Source: OFTM10 sp964196195 (GTDB taxonomy: Bacteria; Actinomycetota; Acidimicrobiia; Acidimicrobiales; Aldehydirespiratoraceae). From it: a stretch of 64,000 nucleotides of DNA. Where the stretch lies: NCBI GenBank assembly GCA_964196195.1, contig CAXMSE010000027.1:33249-97248 (forward strand), read 5' to 3'. The translations under genes and the position numbers were made by a program. Below the pieces are notes generated by a model. It was given only the letters and a program-made list of their open reading frames with translations. It did no database searches and was not told the origin of the DNA. This document shows, piece after piece, positions 16,906 through 25,698 of this stretch (positions are counted from its first letter, which is position 1; each line of letters begins with the position of its first letter).

Positions 16906-17589
16906 ATGGACATTCAGCTTCGTCACAATCCGTCGTTCTCAGTGGCCCGCGCGATCCTGGGACCCAACGAGAGCATCCGAGCCGAGTCGGGCGCGATGAT
17001 GGCCATGGCGGCCGACATCGCCCTCGACGCGAAGATCGAAGGGGGCTTGATGAAGGGCCTCAAGAGAAGTGTTCTCGGCGGCGAATCCCTGTTCATCACC
17101 AGTGCCACCGCTCCTGCCCACGGCGGTTGGATCGACTTCGCCCCATCGCTGCCCGGCGACGTCACCGTTGTCGACATCACCCCCGACCTGCCCCTGATGA
17201 TCCAGAAGGGGTCCTTCCTCTGCGCCGAGAATGGCGTGGAGATCGACACCCAATGGGGTGGGATGAAAAACCTCGTGGGCGGCGAAGGCGGTTTCCTCCT
17301 GAAGGCTTCGGGCCAGGGCCAGGTCGTGCTTTCCACCTATGGGGCACTCGACCGTTTCGAGCTCCAAGCCGGCCAGCAGGTAATCGTCGACACAAACCAC
17401 ATGGTTGCCTTCGCCGAGAGCGTCACCATGGAACTCAAGAAGGCGTCGGAGTCGGCGTGGAAGTCGATGAAGAGCGGCGAGGGGCTGGTGTTCGTGTTCA
17501 GCGGGCCCGGCGAGTTGATGATGCAATCGCGTAATCCCGACGACATTGTCCGTTATGTGGCCGCCAACATGCCGGGCCAGCGCAACTGA
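16906..17589 (+). CDS. AIM24/TIGR00266 family protein
   Basis: A 227-residue all-beta protein. The N-terminal QLRHNPSFSVARAIL with the ESGAMMAM segment, and the later GGESLFITSATAP and YGALDRFELQAGQQVIVDTNHMVAF, are the typical double-beta repeat of the family, whose role is unknown. The frame is open upstream, but TACGGT at 16893-16898 sits 7 nt before ATG 16906 and the family begins here, so this start is chosen. Confidence 0.9.
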   Translation: MDIQLRHNPSFSVARAILGPNESIRAESGAMMAMAADIALDAKIEGGLMKGLKRSVLGGESLFITSATAPAHGGWIDFAPSLPGDVTVVDITPDLPLMIQKGSFLCAENGVEIDTQWGGMKNLVGGEGGFLLKASGQGQVVLSTYGALDRFELQAGQQVIVDTNHMVAFAESVTMELKKASESAWKSMKSGEGLVFVFSGPGELMMQSRNPDDIVRYVAANMPGQRN

Positions 17590-17646
17590 GCGTTCGTCCG
17601 CCGCTTGTCGGCGGAAGCGGAGTCGGAGTCGAAGGGTTTCCAGCTG

Positions 17647-18312
17647 GTGTTGAGAGCCGCGCCCCTTGTTGTTGTCGTGGGCCTTTTGGCGTCGGCATGC
17701 TCGGCCGCATCCACCGAGCCGGCGGCCGGTCCCGCGGCGACGGCCGCACCGGCGTCGACGGTGTCGACTCCGCTGGAGGCGATCGTTCTTCCCCTCTCGT
17801 TGTACGTGGTGCACGACGCTGACGATGCCGACGACTCGCCATGGTCGTCGCAGCGCGAAACGGCGAGACTCCTCGAGATCGCGGAGAGTATGGGTGATAT
17901 CTGGGCTGACGCCGGAATCCGGTTCGAACCGGTCACCGCGGCCACGATCGAGGCGCCCACCGAGGCCTTGGTGGACCTTGCCAGCCTCGAGGCTCGAACC
18001 TTTCTCGGCGGCGCCGGCGTCGAGTTCGACGTACCCGATCCGGGTGTGCTCAACGGCTTTTATGTCGCCGATCTCGCCGGAGTGAACGGCTTTGCCCCCA
18101 ACGGCACCAGGACCTTCTACGTGACCGATCGGCCGAGCGTGCACGACGAGCGGGTGTCGAGTCACGAGGTCGGGCACCTCCTGGGCCTTCACCATGTGCT
18201 CGACGACAGCGGCCGGCTCATGTTCGGCGGCACCAACGGGATGGCGTTGACCGATGATGAGATCACAGTGGCTCGCTACTTTGCCGACGGGATTCTCGAT
18301 GCGGTTCGTTAG
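17647..18312 (+). CDS. Lipoprotein with matrixin-like zinc-protease motif
   Basis: About 221 residues. A signal peptide with lipobox LLASAC is followed by a domain ending in SHEVGHLLGLHH (around residue 173), the HExxHxxGxxH zinc motif of metzincins such as matrixins, and a downstream GRLMFGG which may supply the Met-turn. The protein is predicted to be surface-anchored. GTG 17647 places the start directly before the hydrophobic core; an earlier TTG at 17605 is possible. Its end overlaps the next lipoprotein gene by 14 bp, so the two are likely made together. Confidence 0.78.
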   Translation: MLRAAPLVVVVGLLASACSAASTEPAAGPAATAAPASTVSTPLEAIVLPLSLYVVHDADDADDSPWSSQRETARLLEIAESMGDIWADAGIRFEPVTAATIEAPTEALVDLASLEARTFLGGAGVEFDVPDPGVLNGFYVADLAGVNGFAPNGTRTFYVTDRPSVHDERVSSHEVGHLLGLHHVLDDSGRLMFGGTNGMALTDDEITVARYFADGILDAVR

Positions 18313-18943
18313 AGCAGGATCGTTCGCGATCGCTGTCGCTCTGGTTGGTGCGGCGTGCTCATCTGGAGGCGGCGACGGTTCGGATTCGGTCGACGACGGC
18401 GTGCCTGTCGTCTCGTCCGACGACTTGGTGGTGGTCGAGAACCAGGGAGGCTCCCTCGAGGGTCACACGCCTCGTGGTTTCGCCGGGATGGGTACGGGAT
18501 TGTTCGTCGGTGACAACCTCAACCCGGGATTCCCGGACGGCGACGGAGTGCAGCTCTTCCTCACGTTCGATCTTCCCGACATGTCGGCCTCCGCCGATCG
18601 CGTGATCCTGAGGTCCGATTCGCTCCAAGTGCAGGGAGATCCTTTTGCCGATCTCGGCGTTCTGAGCGCGACACTTGTCAGTTACACCGAATTCGGGCCC
18701 CACCTCTTCGACTTGGAGCCCAATGGCGAAGCGATCGCGTGTGAGCGGGTGGGTGACTCCTCGATCGAGTGCGATGTCAGCTCGACTCTCTCCTCACTCG
18801 CGGGGGCGAATGCGGATAGAGCCCAGTTTCGTCTCCGGTTCGATCAGGCCGGCGACAGCGACGGCACCGCCGATCTTGCGATGTTCAACCGGGGCGACTC
18901 CAACACCAACGAGGCCGGAATCTTCAGGCTCGAGTTCGGCTGA
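18299..18943 (+). CDS. Lipoprotein with DNRLRE-like beta domain
   Basis: A 214-residue protein beginning MRFVRAGSF, with lipobox LVGAAC at about residue 20, then an acidic linker and a beta-rich domain (VQLFLTFDLP, ILRSDSLQV, AQFRLRFDQ). The layout resembles the DNRLRE carbohydrate/surface-binding fold, but the match is only by pattern. It overlaps the protease-like lipoprotein upstream, and its 3' end overlaps the convergent MFS gene by 20 bp. Confidence 0.7.
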   Translation: MRFVRAGSFAIAVALVGAACSSGGGDGSDSVDDGVPVVSSDDLVVVENQGGSLEGHTPRGFAGMGTGLFVGDNLNPGFPDGDGVQLFLTFDLPDMSASADRVILRSDSLQVQGDPFADLGVLSATLVSYTEFGPHLFDLEPNGEAIACERVGDSSIECDVSSTLSSLAGANADRAQFRLRFDQAGDSDGTADLAMFNRGDSNTNEAGIFRLEFG

Positions 18944-20228
18944 GTTCGGGACGGGCCGGGGGGAGGGTTTCGTACATCCTCAGGATCACCACGAGGCCGG
19001 AGAGGGCGGTGAGCGCGGCGACGGCATAGATGGCGGCCCGGATCGAGATCAGGTCGGCCATGATTCCGGCGAAGACGGCACCCACCGCGAACCCGAGATC
19101 GCGCCAGAGGCGGTAGACGCCCACCGCTCGGGCCCTCCAGCTCGGGTGGGCGACATCGCCGATGGCCGCGAGCAGGGTGGGATAGACCATAGCGGTTCCG
19201 GCGCCAAGGGTTGCTGCTCCCAGGGCCCAGGGCCAGAACCCCTCCGCGGTGGCCATGATGACGAGAGCACCCGCCTGCACGATCATCCCGCTGCTGATGA
19301 GTGGCTTACGGCCGATCCGGTCTGAAAGGCCCCCGGTGTAGAGCTGGCCGAGTCCCCATATTGCGGGGTAGAGCGCGGCCAGGATACCGATGCGGGCGAT
19401 GCTGAGGCCCTGGTCGGCGAAGTAGATCGGGAAGAGGCCCCAGGCGAGTCCGTCGTTGAGGTTGTTGACGAGGCCGGCCTGCGAGCACGAGGAGAGGGCC
19501 CGTTCGCGAAAGCTGGTGATGGCGAATACCTCGCCGGTGGTGAGCTCGTCGGGCTGGCTGTTGTGGTCGGTGGCTTCGGCGCGGAGCAGCCTGGTTTCCT
19601 CGTGCGCATGGTGATGGGTCTCGCGCACGAACAGCACAGAAAGACCGAGCCCGAGGCCGGCGAAGGCGAGGCCGAGGAAGAAGGGCTCTGGCCTGAGCCC
19701 CCAGCGGTCGGCGATGAAGCCGGTGGCGAGTGCGGTGACGGCCACCGCTCCGTAGCCGGCTGCCTCATTGAGCCCCATGGCAAGGCCGCGACGCTGGGGA
19801 CCGGCGAGGTCGATCTTCATGATCACCGTGGTCGACCAGGTGAGTCCCTGGTTGATCCCGAGTACGACGTTGGCGGCGATCACCCAGCCCCATGTGGGTG
19901 CCCATATCAACATCAGGGGTACGGGGACTCCTATGAGCCATCCGGCTATCAGCACAGGCCTGCGGCCGAAACGATCCGAGAGGGTTCCCGCCACGAAGTT
20001 GGTGCCTGCCTTAACGATGCCGAACGCGGCGATGAAGGTGAGCGTGGCACTGAGGGCGCTGACGCCGAACTCCGCCTCCGCCAGCAAGGGTAGGACGGTG
20101 CGTTCCTGGCCGATCATTCCCCCCACGAGGGCGTTCACGCCGACGAGAAGTGAGAACTGGGCGAGGTTCTGGTTCAGGCCGAGGCGAGGCCCTTCAACGG
20201 GGTCGGTCGACCCCGAGGGTTCAGGCAT
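18924..20228 (-). CDS. Major facilitator superfamily transporter
   Basis: A 434-residue, 12-helix carrier. Both canonical loop-2/3 motifs are present: GTLSDRFGRRPVL (about residue 80) and GGLSDRIGRKPLI (about residue 305), separated by a polar central loop with HHHAHEE that might bind metal. The start overlaps the end of the DUF4395 gene by 8 bp, so the two form an operon reading away from the ArsR-rhodanese gene. Export of a sulfur- or metal-related compound is a guess from that context. Confidence 0.85.
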   Translation of the reverse strand: MPEPSGSTDPVEGPRLGLNQNLAQFSLLVGVNALVGGMIGQERTVLPLLAEAEFGVSALSATLTFIAAFGIVKAGTNFVAGTLSDRFGRRPVLIAGWLIGVPVPLMLIWAPTWGWVIAANVVLGINQGLTWSTTVIMKIDLAGPQRRGLAMGLNEAAGYGAVAVTALATGFIADRWGLRPEPFFLGLAFAGLGLGLSVLFVRETHHHAHEETRLLRAEATDHNSQPDELTTGEVFAITSFRERALSSCSQAGLVNNLNDGLAWGLFPIYFADQGLSIARIGILAALYPAIWGLGQLYTGGLSDRIGRKPLISSGMIVQAGALVIMATAEGFWPWALGAATLGAGTAMVYPTLLAAIGDVAHPSWRARAVGVYRLWRDLGFAVGAVFAGIMADLISIRAAIYAVAALTALSGLVVILRMYETLPPARPELSRTRA

Positions 20229-20817
20229 TCGGAAGGATCAGTCGGCACCGGGTGCTGCGATCGGCGCCGAAGAGGAGGACGAACATCATCGAGGGTACGC
20301 AGAGTCCGGTGATGGCTACGAACGTGGCCAGAGATCCGAGGGTGACGAGCAGCACGGTGGCGAGGGTTCCGAGACCGACGCTCCATGCGATGGCGGCGCC
20401 GCCGAGGAAGGCCGAGCCAATCGCGCAGCCCAGCCGCTTTGCGGCCCGGTTGGCCGGCATGGCCTGGCGACCGGATCGGCGGGCGATGGCGTTGTAGAAC
20501 ATTTCGAACGGGTGGTTGCGGGCCACGGTACCTATGAGTGCGGTGGAGAGGGTAGCGAGCACGAGGGCCATGGATCCGGTGAGGGCCGCGATGAGGCTGA
20601 GGGTGCCACACGCTGCGGGTGCGAGCTTGTGGGCGAAGGCCGCGGTGCGGGCCGATTCGTCGAGCTTGTCGCCGCGCCAACCCTGGAGCTGCAGCAGGTT
20701 TGTGCTGCGGTCGTGAGCCGGGTCGGTGAGCACATCCTTGAGCGAAGCGAGGTTGTTGCTGGGCGCAGGGTCGGTATCGACCGGGGCGGGATCGGCGGGG
20801 TGGGTGTGGGTTGTCAT
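20221..20817 (-). CDS. DUF4395 membrane protein
   Basis: A 198-residue protein with about four hydrophobic segments. NHPFEMFYN, the CGTLSLIAAL helix and GLCVPSMMFVLLFG match DUF4395. The first 60 residues are polar. A GAGGAAAACCG box precedes the ATG. It is divergent from the ArsR-rhodanese gene, and the 104-bp gap contains the operators described separately, so sulfur-responsive control is likely. Function unknown. Confidence 0.82.
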   Translation of the reverse strand: MTTHTHPADPAPVDTDPAPSNNLASLKDVLTDPAHDRSTNLLQLQGWRGDKLDESARTAAFAHKLAPAACGTLSLIAALTGSMALVLATLSTALIGTVARNHPFEMFYNAIARRSGRQAMPANRAAKRLGCAIGSAFLGGAAIAWSVGLGTLATVLLVTLGSLATFVAITGLCVPSMMFVLLFGADRSTRCRLILPNA

Positions 20818-20826
20818 CGGTTTTCC

Positions 20827-20842
20827 TCAAGTAAATATTTGA
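20827..20842. promoter_or_regulatory. Probable ArsR-type operator, copy 1 (TCAA-N8-TTGA)
   Basis: TCAAGTAAATATTTGA is a near-palindrome located just upstream of the DUF4395 ribosome binding site. It shares TCAAGTA and TTGA with the second copy at 20882-20897, which identifies the pair as a repeated regulator site. Confidence 0.6.
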
Positions 20843-20850
20843 CAAAGAAC

Positions 20851-20878
20851 GGCTTGATCTTGTTGGAACGATCAAGCC
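20851..20878. promoter_or_regulatory. Central 9-bp inverted repeat between the two operators
   Basis: GGCTTGATC (20851-20859) and GATCAAGCC (20870-20878) are perfect inverted arms around a 10-nt centre. The inner TTGATC/GATCAA arms resemble the flanking TCAA/TTGA boxes, so this could be a third binding site or a hairpin in either divergent leader. Confidence 0.55.
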
Positions 20879-20881
20879 TTG

Positions 20882-20897
20882 TCAAGTAGTTCCTTGA
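20882..20897. promoter_or_regulatory. Probable ArsR-type operator, copy 2 (TCAA-N8-TTGA)
   Basis: TCAAGTAGTTCCTTGA lies 11 bp upstream of the TAGGGT promoter box of the arsR-rhodanese gene, where a bound repressor would block RNA polymerase. Autoregulation is therefore likely. Confidence 0.6.
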
Positions 20898-20907
20898 ATA
20901 TCTTTGC

Positions 20908-20913
20908 TAGGGT
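20908..20913 (+). promoter_or_regulatory. -10-like box of the ArsR-rhodanese gene
   Basis: TAGGGT, 8 nt before the ATG at 20922, matches the TAnnnT box repeated before many genes in this window and implies a nearly leaderless mRNA. Confidence 0.5.
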
Positions 20914-20921
20914 CGGTTTCC

Positions 20922-21581
20922 ATGGGAGATCGAGCCGCCAAGAACGCACTGTTTGATGGATTCTCCGAGGTCGCCAAGGCCCTCGGTAACGGGCGTCGGG
21001 CGGAGCTGGTGGATGTGTTGGCCCAAGGAGAGCGCAATGTCGACGATCTCGCCACCGAGATCTCCCAGAGTCTGGCCAACACCTCGTTTCATCTGCGGAC
21101 CCTCGCCCAGTCGGGGCTGGTGGCCACCCGCCGCGAAGGCACCCGGGTGTACTACCGGCTCGCGTCGGCCCGGGTGGGAGAGCTGTGGGCGGCGATGCGC
21201 GACGTTGCCGCCTCCCACATCGCTGAGCTCGACGTGCTCGCGGAGGCCTACCTCGGAGATCGTTCTCAGCTGGAGACGATCGACCAGGATGAGCTCGCCC
21301 AACGCATCGACGACGGAAGCGTGGTGGTCATCGACGTGCGCAACTCCACCGAGTACGCCGCGGGCCACATCAGGGGCGCCCAGTCGATTCCGATCGACGA
21401 GTTGGCCGACCGGGTGGATGAATTGCCCGACGATGTGGAGATCGTGGCCTACTGCCGAGGCCCCTACTGCGTCTTTGCCGACGATGCCGTCCGCCTGCTC
21501 GCCGACCATGATCGCGGTGCCCTGCGCCTGGTTGGCGGATTCCCCGAGTGGCAGGCCGACGAGAGGCCCACCAGCGCCTGA
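20922..21581 (+). CDS. ArsR-family regulator fused to rhodanese domain
   Basis: A 219-residue fusion. Residues 10-95 form an ArsR winged helix (VAKALGNGRRAELVDVL, then ANTSFHLRTLAQSGLV, wing TRREGTRVYYRL). Residues 115-210 form a rhodanese (VVVIDVRNSTEYAAGHIRGA) whose active-site loop CRGPYC holds the catalytic Cys. Such fusions are known in sulfane-sulfur or thiosulfate sensing and in sulfur oxidation loci; a persulfide on the rhodanese Cys could signal to the DNA-binding half. It is divergent from DUF4395-MFS, with paired operators between them. Its 3' end is 3 bp from that of ileS. Confidence 0.9.
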   Translation: MGDRAAKNALFDGFSEVAKALGNGRRAELVDVLAQGERNVDDLATEISQSLANTSFHLRTLAQSGLVATRREGTRVYYRLASARVGELWAAMRDVAASHIAELDVLAEAYLGDRSQLETIDQDELAQRIDDGSVVVIDVRNSTEYAAGHIRGAQSIPIDELADRVDELPDDVEIVAYCRGPYCVFADDAVRLLADHDRGALRLVGGFPEWQADERPTSA

Positions 21582-21584
21582 GGG

Positions 21585-24500
21585 TCAGCGCACAGCCAGC
21601 GAGAAGTTCAGCACCTGATTGTCGACTCTTGCTTCGTGCACGCGGCGCTGGTCGGCGCCCGCGCCATCGCCGATCGTGATGCTGGTGGCAAGGACCTGTT
21701 CGGCGATGTAGGCCTCATGGTGGGTGATCGCTGCAGCGACCTTGTCGGTCGGCGAATCGATCCACACCTTGATGCGATCGGTCACCACGAGGTCCTCGGC
21801 CTTACGGGCGTTCTGAATCTCACGCACGAGGTCGCGGGCGAGCCCCTCGGCAGCCAGTTCGTCGGTGACATCGGTGTCGAGGGTGACCACGGCATCGTTG
21901 GAACGCAGTGCTGCCGCCACCACCCCTTCGGGCGACTCCAGAGCCAGCTCATATTCGTCGGCGGCGAGCACGTGACCCGCCACGGTGACGGTGCCGTCGT
22001 CGTTGGCGGTCCAGTCGCCACTGCGGGCCGCGCCGAACACGGCCTGTACGTCCTTGCCGAGGCGCGGGCCGAGGGCCTTGCCGTCGGGTCGGAGGATGAA
22101 GGTGGCCAGGTCGCCGATGTCCTCGGTGACCTCCACCGTCTTCACGTTGAGTTCGTCGGCGAGAAGGTCGGCGAAGGGCGCGAGCGTCGACGCGTCGTGT
22201 CCGGCCACCGTTACCGAGGCCAGGGGGAGTCGGACCCTCAGACCCTGGTCTTCGCGGAGGCGCAAGCCCGTGGAAGCGACGTCGCGCAGGCGATCCATCG
22301 CCGCGACGAGAACGTCGTCGTCGGGATATGAATCGAGTGAGGGCCAGTCGGTGAGGTGAACCGACTCGGGTTGGCCCGCGTCGGGGCTGGTGAGCCCCGC
22401 CCAGATCTCCTCGGTGATCATCGGAAGGAATGGTGCCGCCACCTGGAGGAGGGAGACCAGCACGGTGTAGAGGGTGTCGAGACCCGCCTCGTCGGCATGG
22501 CCGCTCTCGGTGCCCCAGAAGCGTCCGCGGCTGCGGCGGATGTACCAGTTGTTGAGGGCATCGATGAAGCTCTGGATCTCGGCCGCCGCGCCCGGTAGGT
22601 CGTAGGAATCCATACGACCCTCGACCGACGCGATGAGCGCACGCGTCTTCGCCAGGATGTAGCGGTCGAGAAGCTCGGTGGAGTCGGTTCGGAACGTAGC
22701 CGTGTGGCCCTCGACGTTGGCGTAGAGGGTGAAGAACGAATAGGCGTTCCAGATGGGCAGGATCACCTGGCGCACACCGTCGTCGATGCCCTGGTCGGAG
22801 ATCCGCATATCGCCACCGCGCACGATGTTGGCGCTCATGAAATACCAGCGCAGGGCGTCGGATCCCTGGCGGTTGAAGATCAGCTCCGGTTCGGTGTAGT
22901 TGCGAAGCTTCTTCGACAGCTTGGTGCCGTCCTCGGCATTGAGGATCCCGTGAACGATGACGTTTTGGAATGCGGGACGGTCGAACAGGGCGCCGGCCAG
23001 TACGTGGAGTGTGTAGAACCAGCCCCTCGACTGGTTGATGTATTCGACGATGAAGTCGGCTGGGAAATGCTCGTCGAACCAGTCCTTGTTTTCGAACGGG
23101 TAGTGCACCTGGGCGAAGGGCATCGAGCCCGACTCGAACCAGCAGTCGAGTACCTCGGGTACGCGCCTCATCATCGACTGGCCGGTGGGGTCGTCGGGGT
23201 TGGGCCGGACCAGTTCGTCGATGAAAGGCCGATGGAGGTTGGTGGGTCGGTGCCCGAAGGCCTCTTCCAACTCGTCGATTGAGCCGTACACCTCGGTACG
23301 TGGGTAGTCGGGGTTGTCGCTGATCCAGACCGGGATGGGCGAGCCCCAGAAGCGGTTGCGAGAGATCGACCAGTCGCGCGCTCCTTCGAGCCACATGCCG
23401 AAACGACCGTCGCGAATGTGCTCGGGCACCCAGTTGATCTCCTGGTTGGTTTCCAGGAGGCGGTCGCGGAAGTCGGTGACCTTCACGTACCAGGAAGGCA
23501 TCGCCTTGTAGATGATCGGCGTGTCGGTGCGCCAACAGTGGGGGTAGTTGTGGGTGATGCTGTCGTGGCGGACGAGCTGACCCGTTTCTCGTAGGTGCTT
23601 GATGATGCTGGAGTTGGCCTCGAACACGTTCTGGCCGGCCCACTCCACCACATCGTCGGTGAAACGGCCGGAGTCGTCGACCGGAACGACCATGCCGATC
23701 CCCGCCTCTTCGCCGAGGCGCTGATCGTCCTCACCGAAACCAGGGGCCATGTGGACCACGCCAGTGCCTTCGGTGGTGTCGACGAAGTCGGCGCCAAGCA
23801 CGACGAAAGACCGGTTGATGCCGTGGTGGGCGTTGTCGGGGTCGACCTCCGCCATGTCGGCGAAGTAGGGGAACAGGGGCTGGTAGGTGCGGCCCACGAG
23901 GTCGTGGCCCTTGACGGTGCCGACCCTCTCGGCATCCTCGAGTTGTTTGGCGTATTTCTCGAGCACTTCCTCGCCGAGGATGTAGCGGGTGCCATCGGCA
24001 TCGAGCATGACCGCGTAGTCGATATCGGGGCCCACCGCGAGAGCGAGGTTGGAGGGGAGGGTCCACGGTGTGGTGGTCCAGGCAAGAATCGCGACCTTGC
24101 CGTCGTTGCCCTCGTCGGTGGGGATGCCGGCGCTGCTGTCGAGCTCGAACGCCACCGTGACAGCAGGGTCTTGGCGGGGTCGGGTGGCATCGTCGAGACG
24201 GATCTCGTGGTTGGACAAGGGGGTCTCGGCTCCCCAGCTGTAGGGCAGCACCCGGTTGGCCTGATAGATCAGGCCCTTGTCCCAGAGCTGCTTGAACGCC
24301 CACATCACCGACTCCATGTAGTCGACGTCTAGGGTCTTGTAATCGTTTTCGAAGTCGACCCAGCGGGCCTGACGGGTAACCGTCTTCTCCCACTCCTTGG
24401 TGTATCTGAGAACCGAGGTGCGGCAGTGGTCGTTGAAGCGCTCGATGCCGTATTCGATGATCGATGCCCGCCCCGACACCGGTAGTTCCTTCTCGGCTTC

Positions 24501-24812
24501 CATCTCTGCGGGCAGGCCGTGGCAGTCCCAGCCGAAGCGCCGTTCGACCCGCTTGCCCTTCATCGTCTGGTAGCGGGGGACGACATCCTTCACGTAGCCG
24601 GTGAGGAGGTGGCCGTGGTGGGGAAGGCCGTTGGCGAACGGGGGGCCGTCGTAGAAGACGTATTCGTCGGACTCGGGGCGCTGCTCGACCGAGGTCTCGA
24701 ATGTTTTCCGGGCCTCCCAGCCCGCGAGAATACGCCGTTCGATGGCCGGAAGGTCTGGGCTTTCCACGTGCGGATAGGGCGCGGTGTTCCCGTCGGGGGA
24801 GGCGTCACTCAT
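21585..24812 (-). CDS. ileS: Isoleucyl-tRNA synthetase, type 2-like
   Basis: A 1075-residue class I synthetase charging tRNA-Ile. The HIGH motif appears as HHGH at residues 65-68 (NGLPHHGHLLTG), the editing domain holds TTPWTLPSNLAL near 265, and the KMSKS loop is KLSKK (GTKLSKKLRNY) near residue 630. That loop and the length over 1000 are features of the eukaryote-like type 2 enzymes, which are less sensitive to mupirocin. The frame runs on to 24881, but ATG 24812 has TAGCCT on its strand (24826-24821) 8 nt upstream. The transcript therefore appears leaderless and no T-box fits. Confidence 0.95.
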   Translation of the reverse strand: MSDASPDGNTAPYPHVESPDLPAIERRILAGWEARKTFETSVEQRPESDEYVFYDGPPFANGLPHHGHLLTGYVKDVVPRYQTMKGKRVERRFGWDCHGLPAEMEAEKELPVSGRASIIEYGIERFNDHCRTSVLRYTKEWEKTVTRQARWVDFENDYKTLDVDYMESVMWAFKQLWDKGLIYQANRVLPYSWGAETPLSNHEIRLDDATRPRQDPAVTVAFELDSSAGIPTDEGNDGKVAILAWTTTPWTLPSNLALAVGPDIDYAVMLDADGTRYILGEEVLEKYAKQLEDAERVGTVKGHDLVGRTYQPLFPYFADMAEVDPDNAHHGINRSFVVLGADFVDTTEGTGVVHMAPGFGEDDQRLGEEAGIGMVVPVDDSGRFTDDVVEWAGQNVFEANSSIIKHLRETGQLVRHDSITHNYPHCWRTDTPIIYKAMPSWYVKVTDFRDRLLETNQEINWVPEHIRDGRFGMWLEGARDWSISRNRFWGSPIPVWISDNPDYPRTEVYGSIDELEEAFGHRPTNLHRPFIDELVRPNPDDPTGQSMMRRVPEVLDCWFESGSMPFAQVHYPFENKDWFDEHFPADFIVEYINQSRGWFYTLHVLAGALFDRPAFQNVIVHGILNAEDGTKLSKKLRNYTEPELIFNRQGSDALRWYFMSANIVRGGDMRISDQGIDDGVRQVILPIWNAYSFFTLYANVEGHTATFRTDSTELLDRYILAKTRALIASVEGRMDSYDLPGAAAEIQSFIDALNNWYIRRSRGRFWGTESGHADEAGLDTLYTVLVSLLQVAAPFLPMITEEIWAGLTSPDAGQPESVHLTDWPSLDSYPDDDVLVAAMDRLRDVASTGLRLREDQGLRVRLPLASVTVAGHDASTLAPFADLLADELNVKTVEVTEDIGDLATFILRPDGKALGPRLGKDVQAVFGAARSGDWTANDDGTVTVAGHVLAADEYELALESPEGVVAAALRSNDAVVTLDTDVTDELAAEGLARDLVREIQNARKAEDLVVTDRIKVWIDSPTDKVAAAITHHEAYIAEQVLATSITIGDGAGADQRRVHEARVDNQVLNFSLAVR

Positions 24813-24889
24813 GGGCGACAAGGCTAGCGGTGCAGCGAGAAGGGCCATTGCGGGTTCCCGTCGAGAATGCTGAGGCCACACCGCGGCGG

Positions 24890-24907
24890 ATGGGTCGCAA
24901 GACCCAT
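24890..24907. terminator. 7-bp hairpin in the ileS/sigma intergenic region
   Basis: ATGGGTC (24890-24896) and GACCCAT (24901-24907) flank a GCAA tetraloop, followed on the plus strand by GTTTTGG. It could be a weak terminator or a leader structure for the sigma gene. It lies upstream of both divergent genes, so its role is unclear. Confidence 0.35.
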
Positions 24908-25025
24908 GTTTTGGTCAACCTCGAGCATGGTTGGGCCGATGTAGAGACAGGTAGGACCGCAGAGGGTGGTGAAATCGGGCAGTATGGTGACCGCGCGGGC
25001 TTTGAGCCGAATCGGGAATTCTGGA

Positions 25026-25667
25026 ATGGGAATGGCAGGCACGAGCAAGAGAGACGCGCGCGAGCCCGGCCTCAGCCGTTCACCGGCGACTGTGCCCGAA
25101 TCGGTCATCGACCGAGCCCGCAACGGGGATCAGGGCGCCTTCGATGTTGTGTTTGCCACCTATCAGCCCTCCCTCACCCGGTATCTGCGCACGGTCGCTC
25201 GAGGTGGTGCCGACGATGTGGCTGCCGCCACCTGGGAGTCGGTGGCCAAGTCGCTTCATCGTTTCAGGGGCGATGGAACAGACTTCCGGCGCTGGCTGTT
25301 CACCATCGCTCGTCGTCGACTCGTCGACGAGGTGCGGCGCGCTTCGCGCCGGCCACTCCATGTCGCGGGGATCGATGAGGTCGAAGGTCGTGAGGTTGAT
25401 GCTGTTCCCGGCGCCGACACCTTCCTCGACGTGCCCGATTGGGCCGCTGGCGTGCTCGCGCTGATACCCACTCGCCAGGCCGAAGTCGTGGCTTTGCGAG
25501 TTCTCGGTGGGCTCCCAGTTGCGGAAGTGGCCGAGCTCCTGGGGATCACCGAAGCCAACGTGAGGGTGCTCAGCCATCGCGGCCTCCAAGCCGTGCAGCA
25601 GATCCTGCACGACTCACCCGAGCTACTCACCGAGCCCCGAGATCCACAAATCTCGTCGGTCGTGTAA
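25026..25667 (+). CDS. ECF-type RNA polymerase sigma factor
   Basis: A 213-residue sigma-70 family protein. The region 2 segment AFDVVFATYQPSLTRYLRTVARGGADDVAAATW and FRRWLFTIARRRLVDEVR is present; region 4 has IPTRQAEVVALRVLGGLPVAEVAELLGI followed by NVRVLSHRGLQAV. This is the minimal two-domain ECF architecture. ATG 25026 or ATG 25032 are both possible starts. The next gene, 31 bp downstream, encodes a membrane protein that is probably its anti-sigma factor. The signal and regulon are unknown. Confidence 0.88.
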   Translation: MGMAGTSKRDAREPGLSRSPATVPESVIDRARNGDQGAFDVVFATYQPSLTRYLRTVARGGADDVAAATWESVAKSLHRFRGDGTDFRRWLFTIARRRLVDEVRRASRRPLHVAGIDEVEGREVDAVPGADTFLDVPDWAAGVLALIPTRQAEVVALRVLGGLPVAEVAELLGITEANVRVLSHRGLQAVQQILHDSPELLTEPRDPQISSVV

Positions 25668-25698
25668 CGCCCATGGCCTCACCAGCGATCTGTAACAC

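Noticed and set aside
21949..23643. 564-residue frame inside ileS on the same strand
   Set aside because: Alternative frame of ileS with Arg/Pro-rich composition; the ileS frame has all motifs.
24813..25025. T-box riboswitch upstream of ileS
   Set aside because: No UGGNACCGCG-like sequence on the minus strand, and the TAGCCT box 8 nt before the ATG implies leaderless mRNA.
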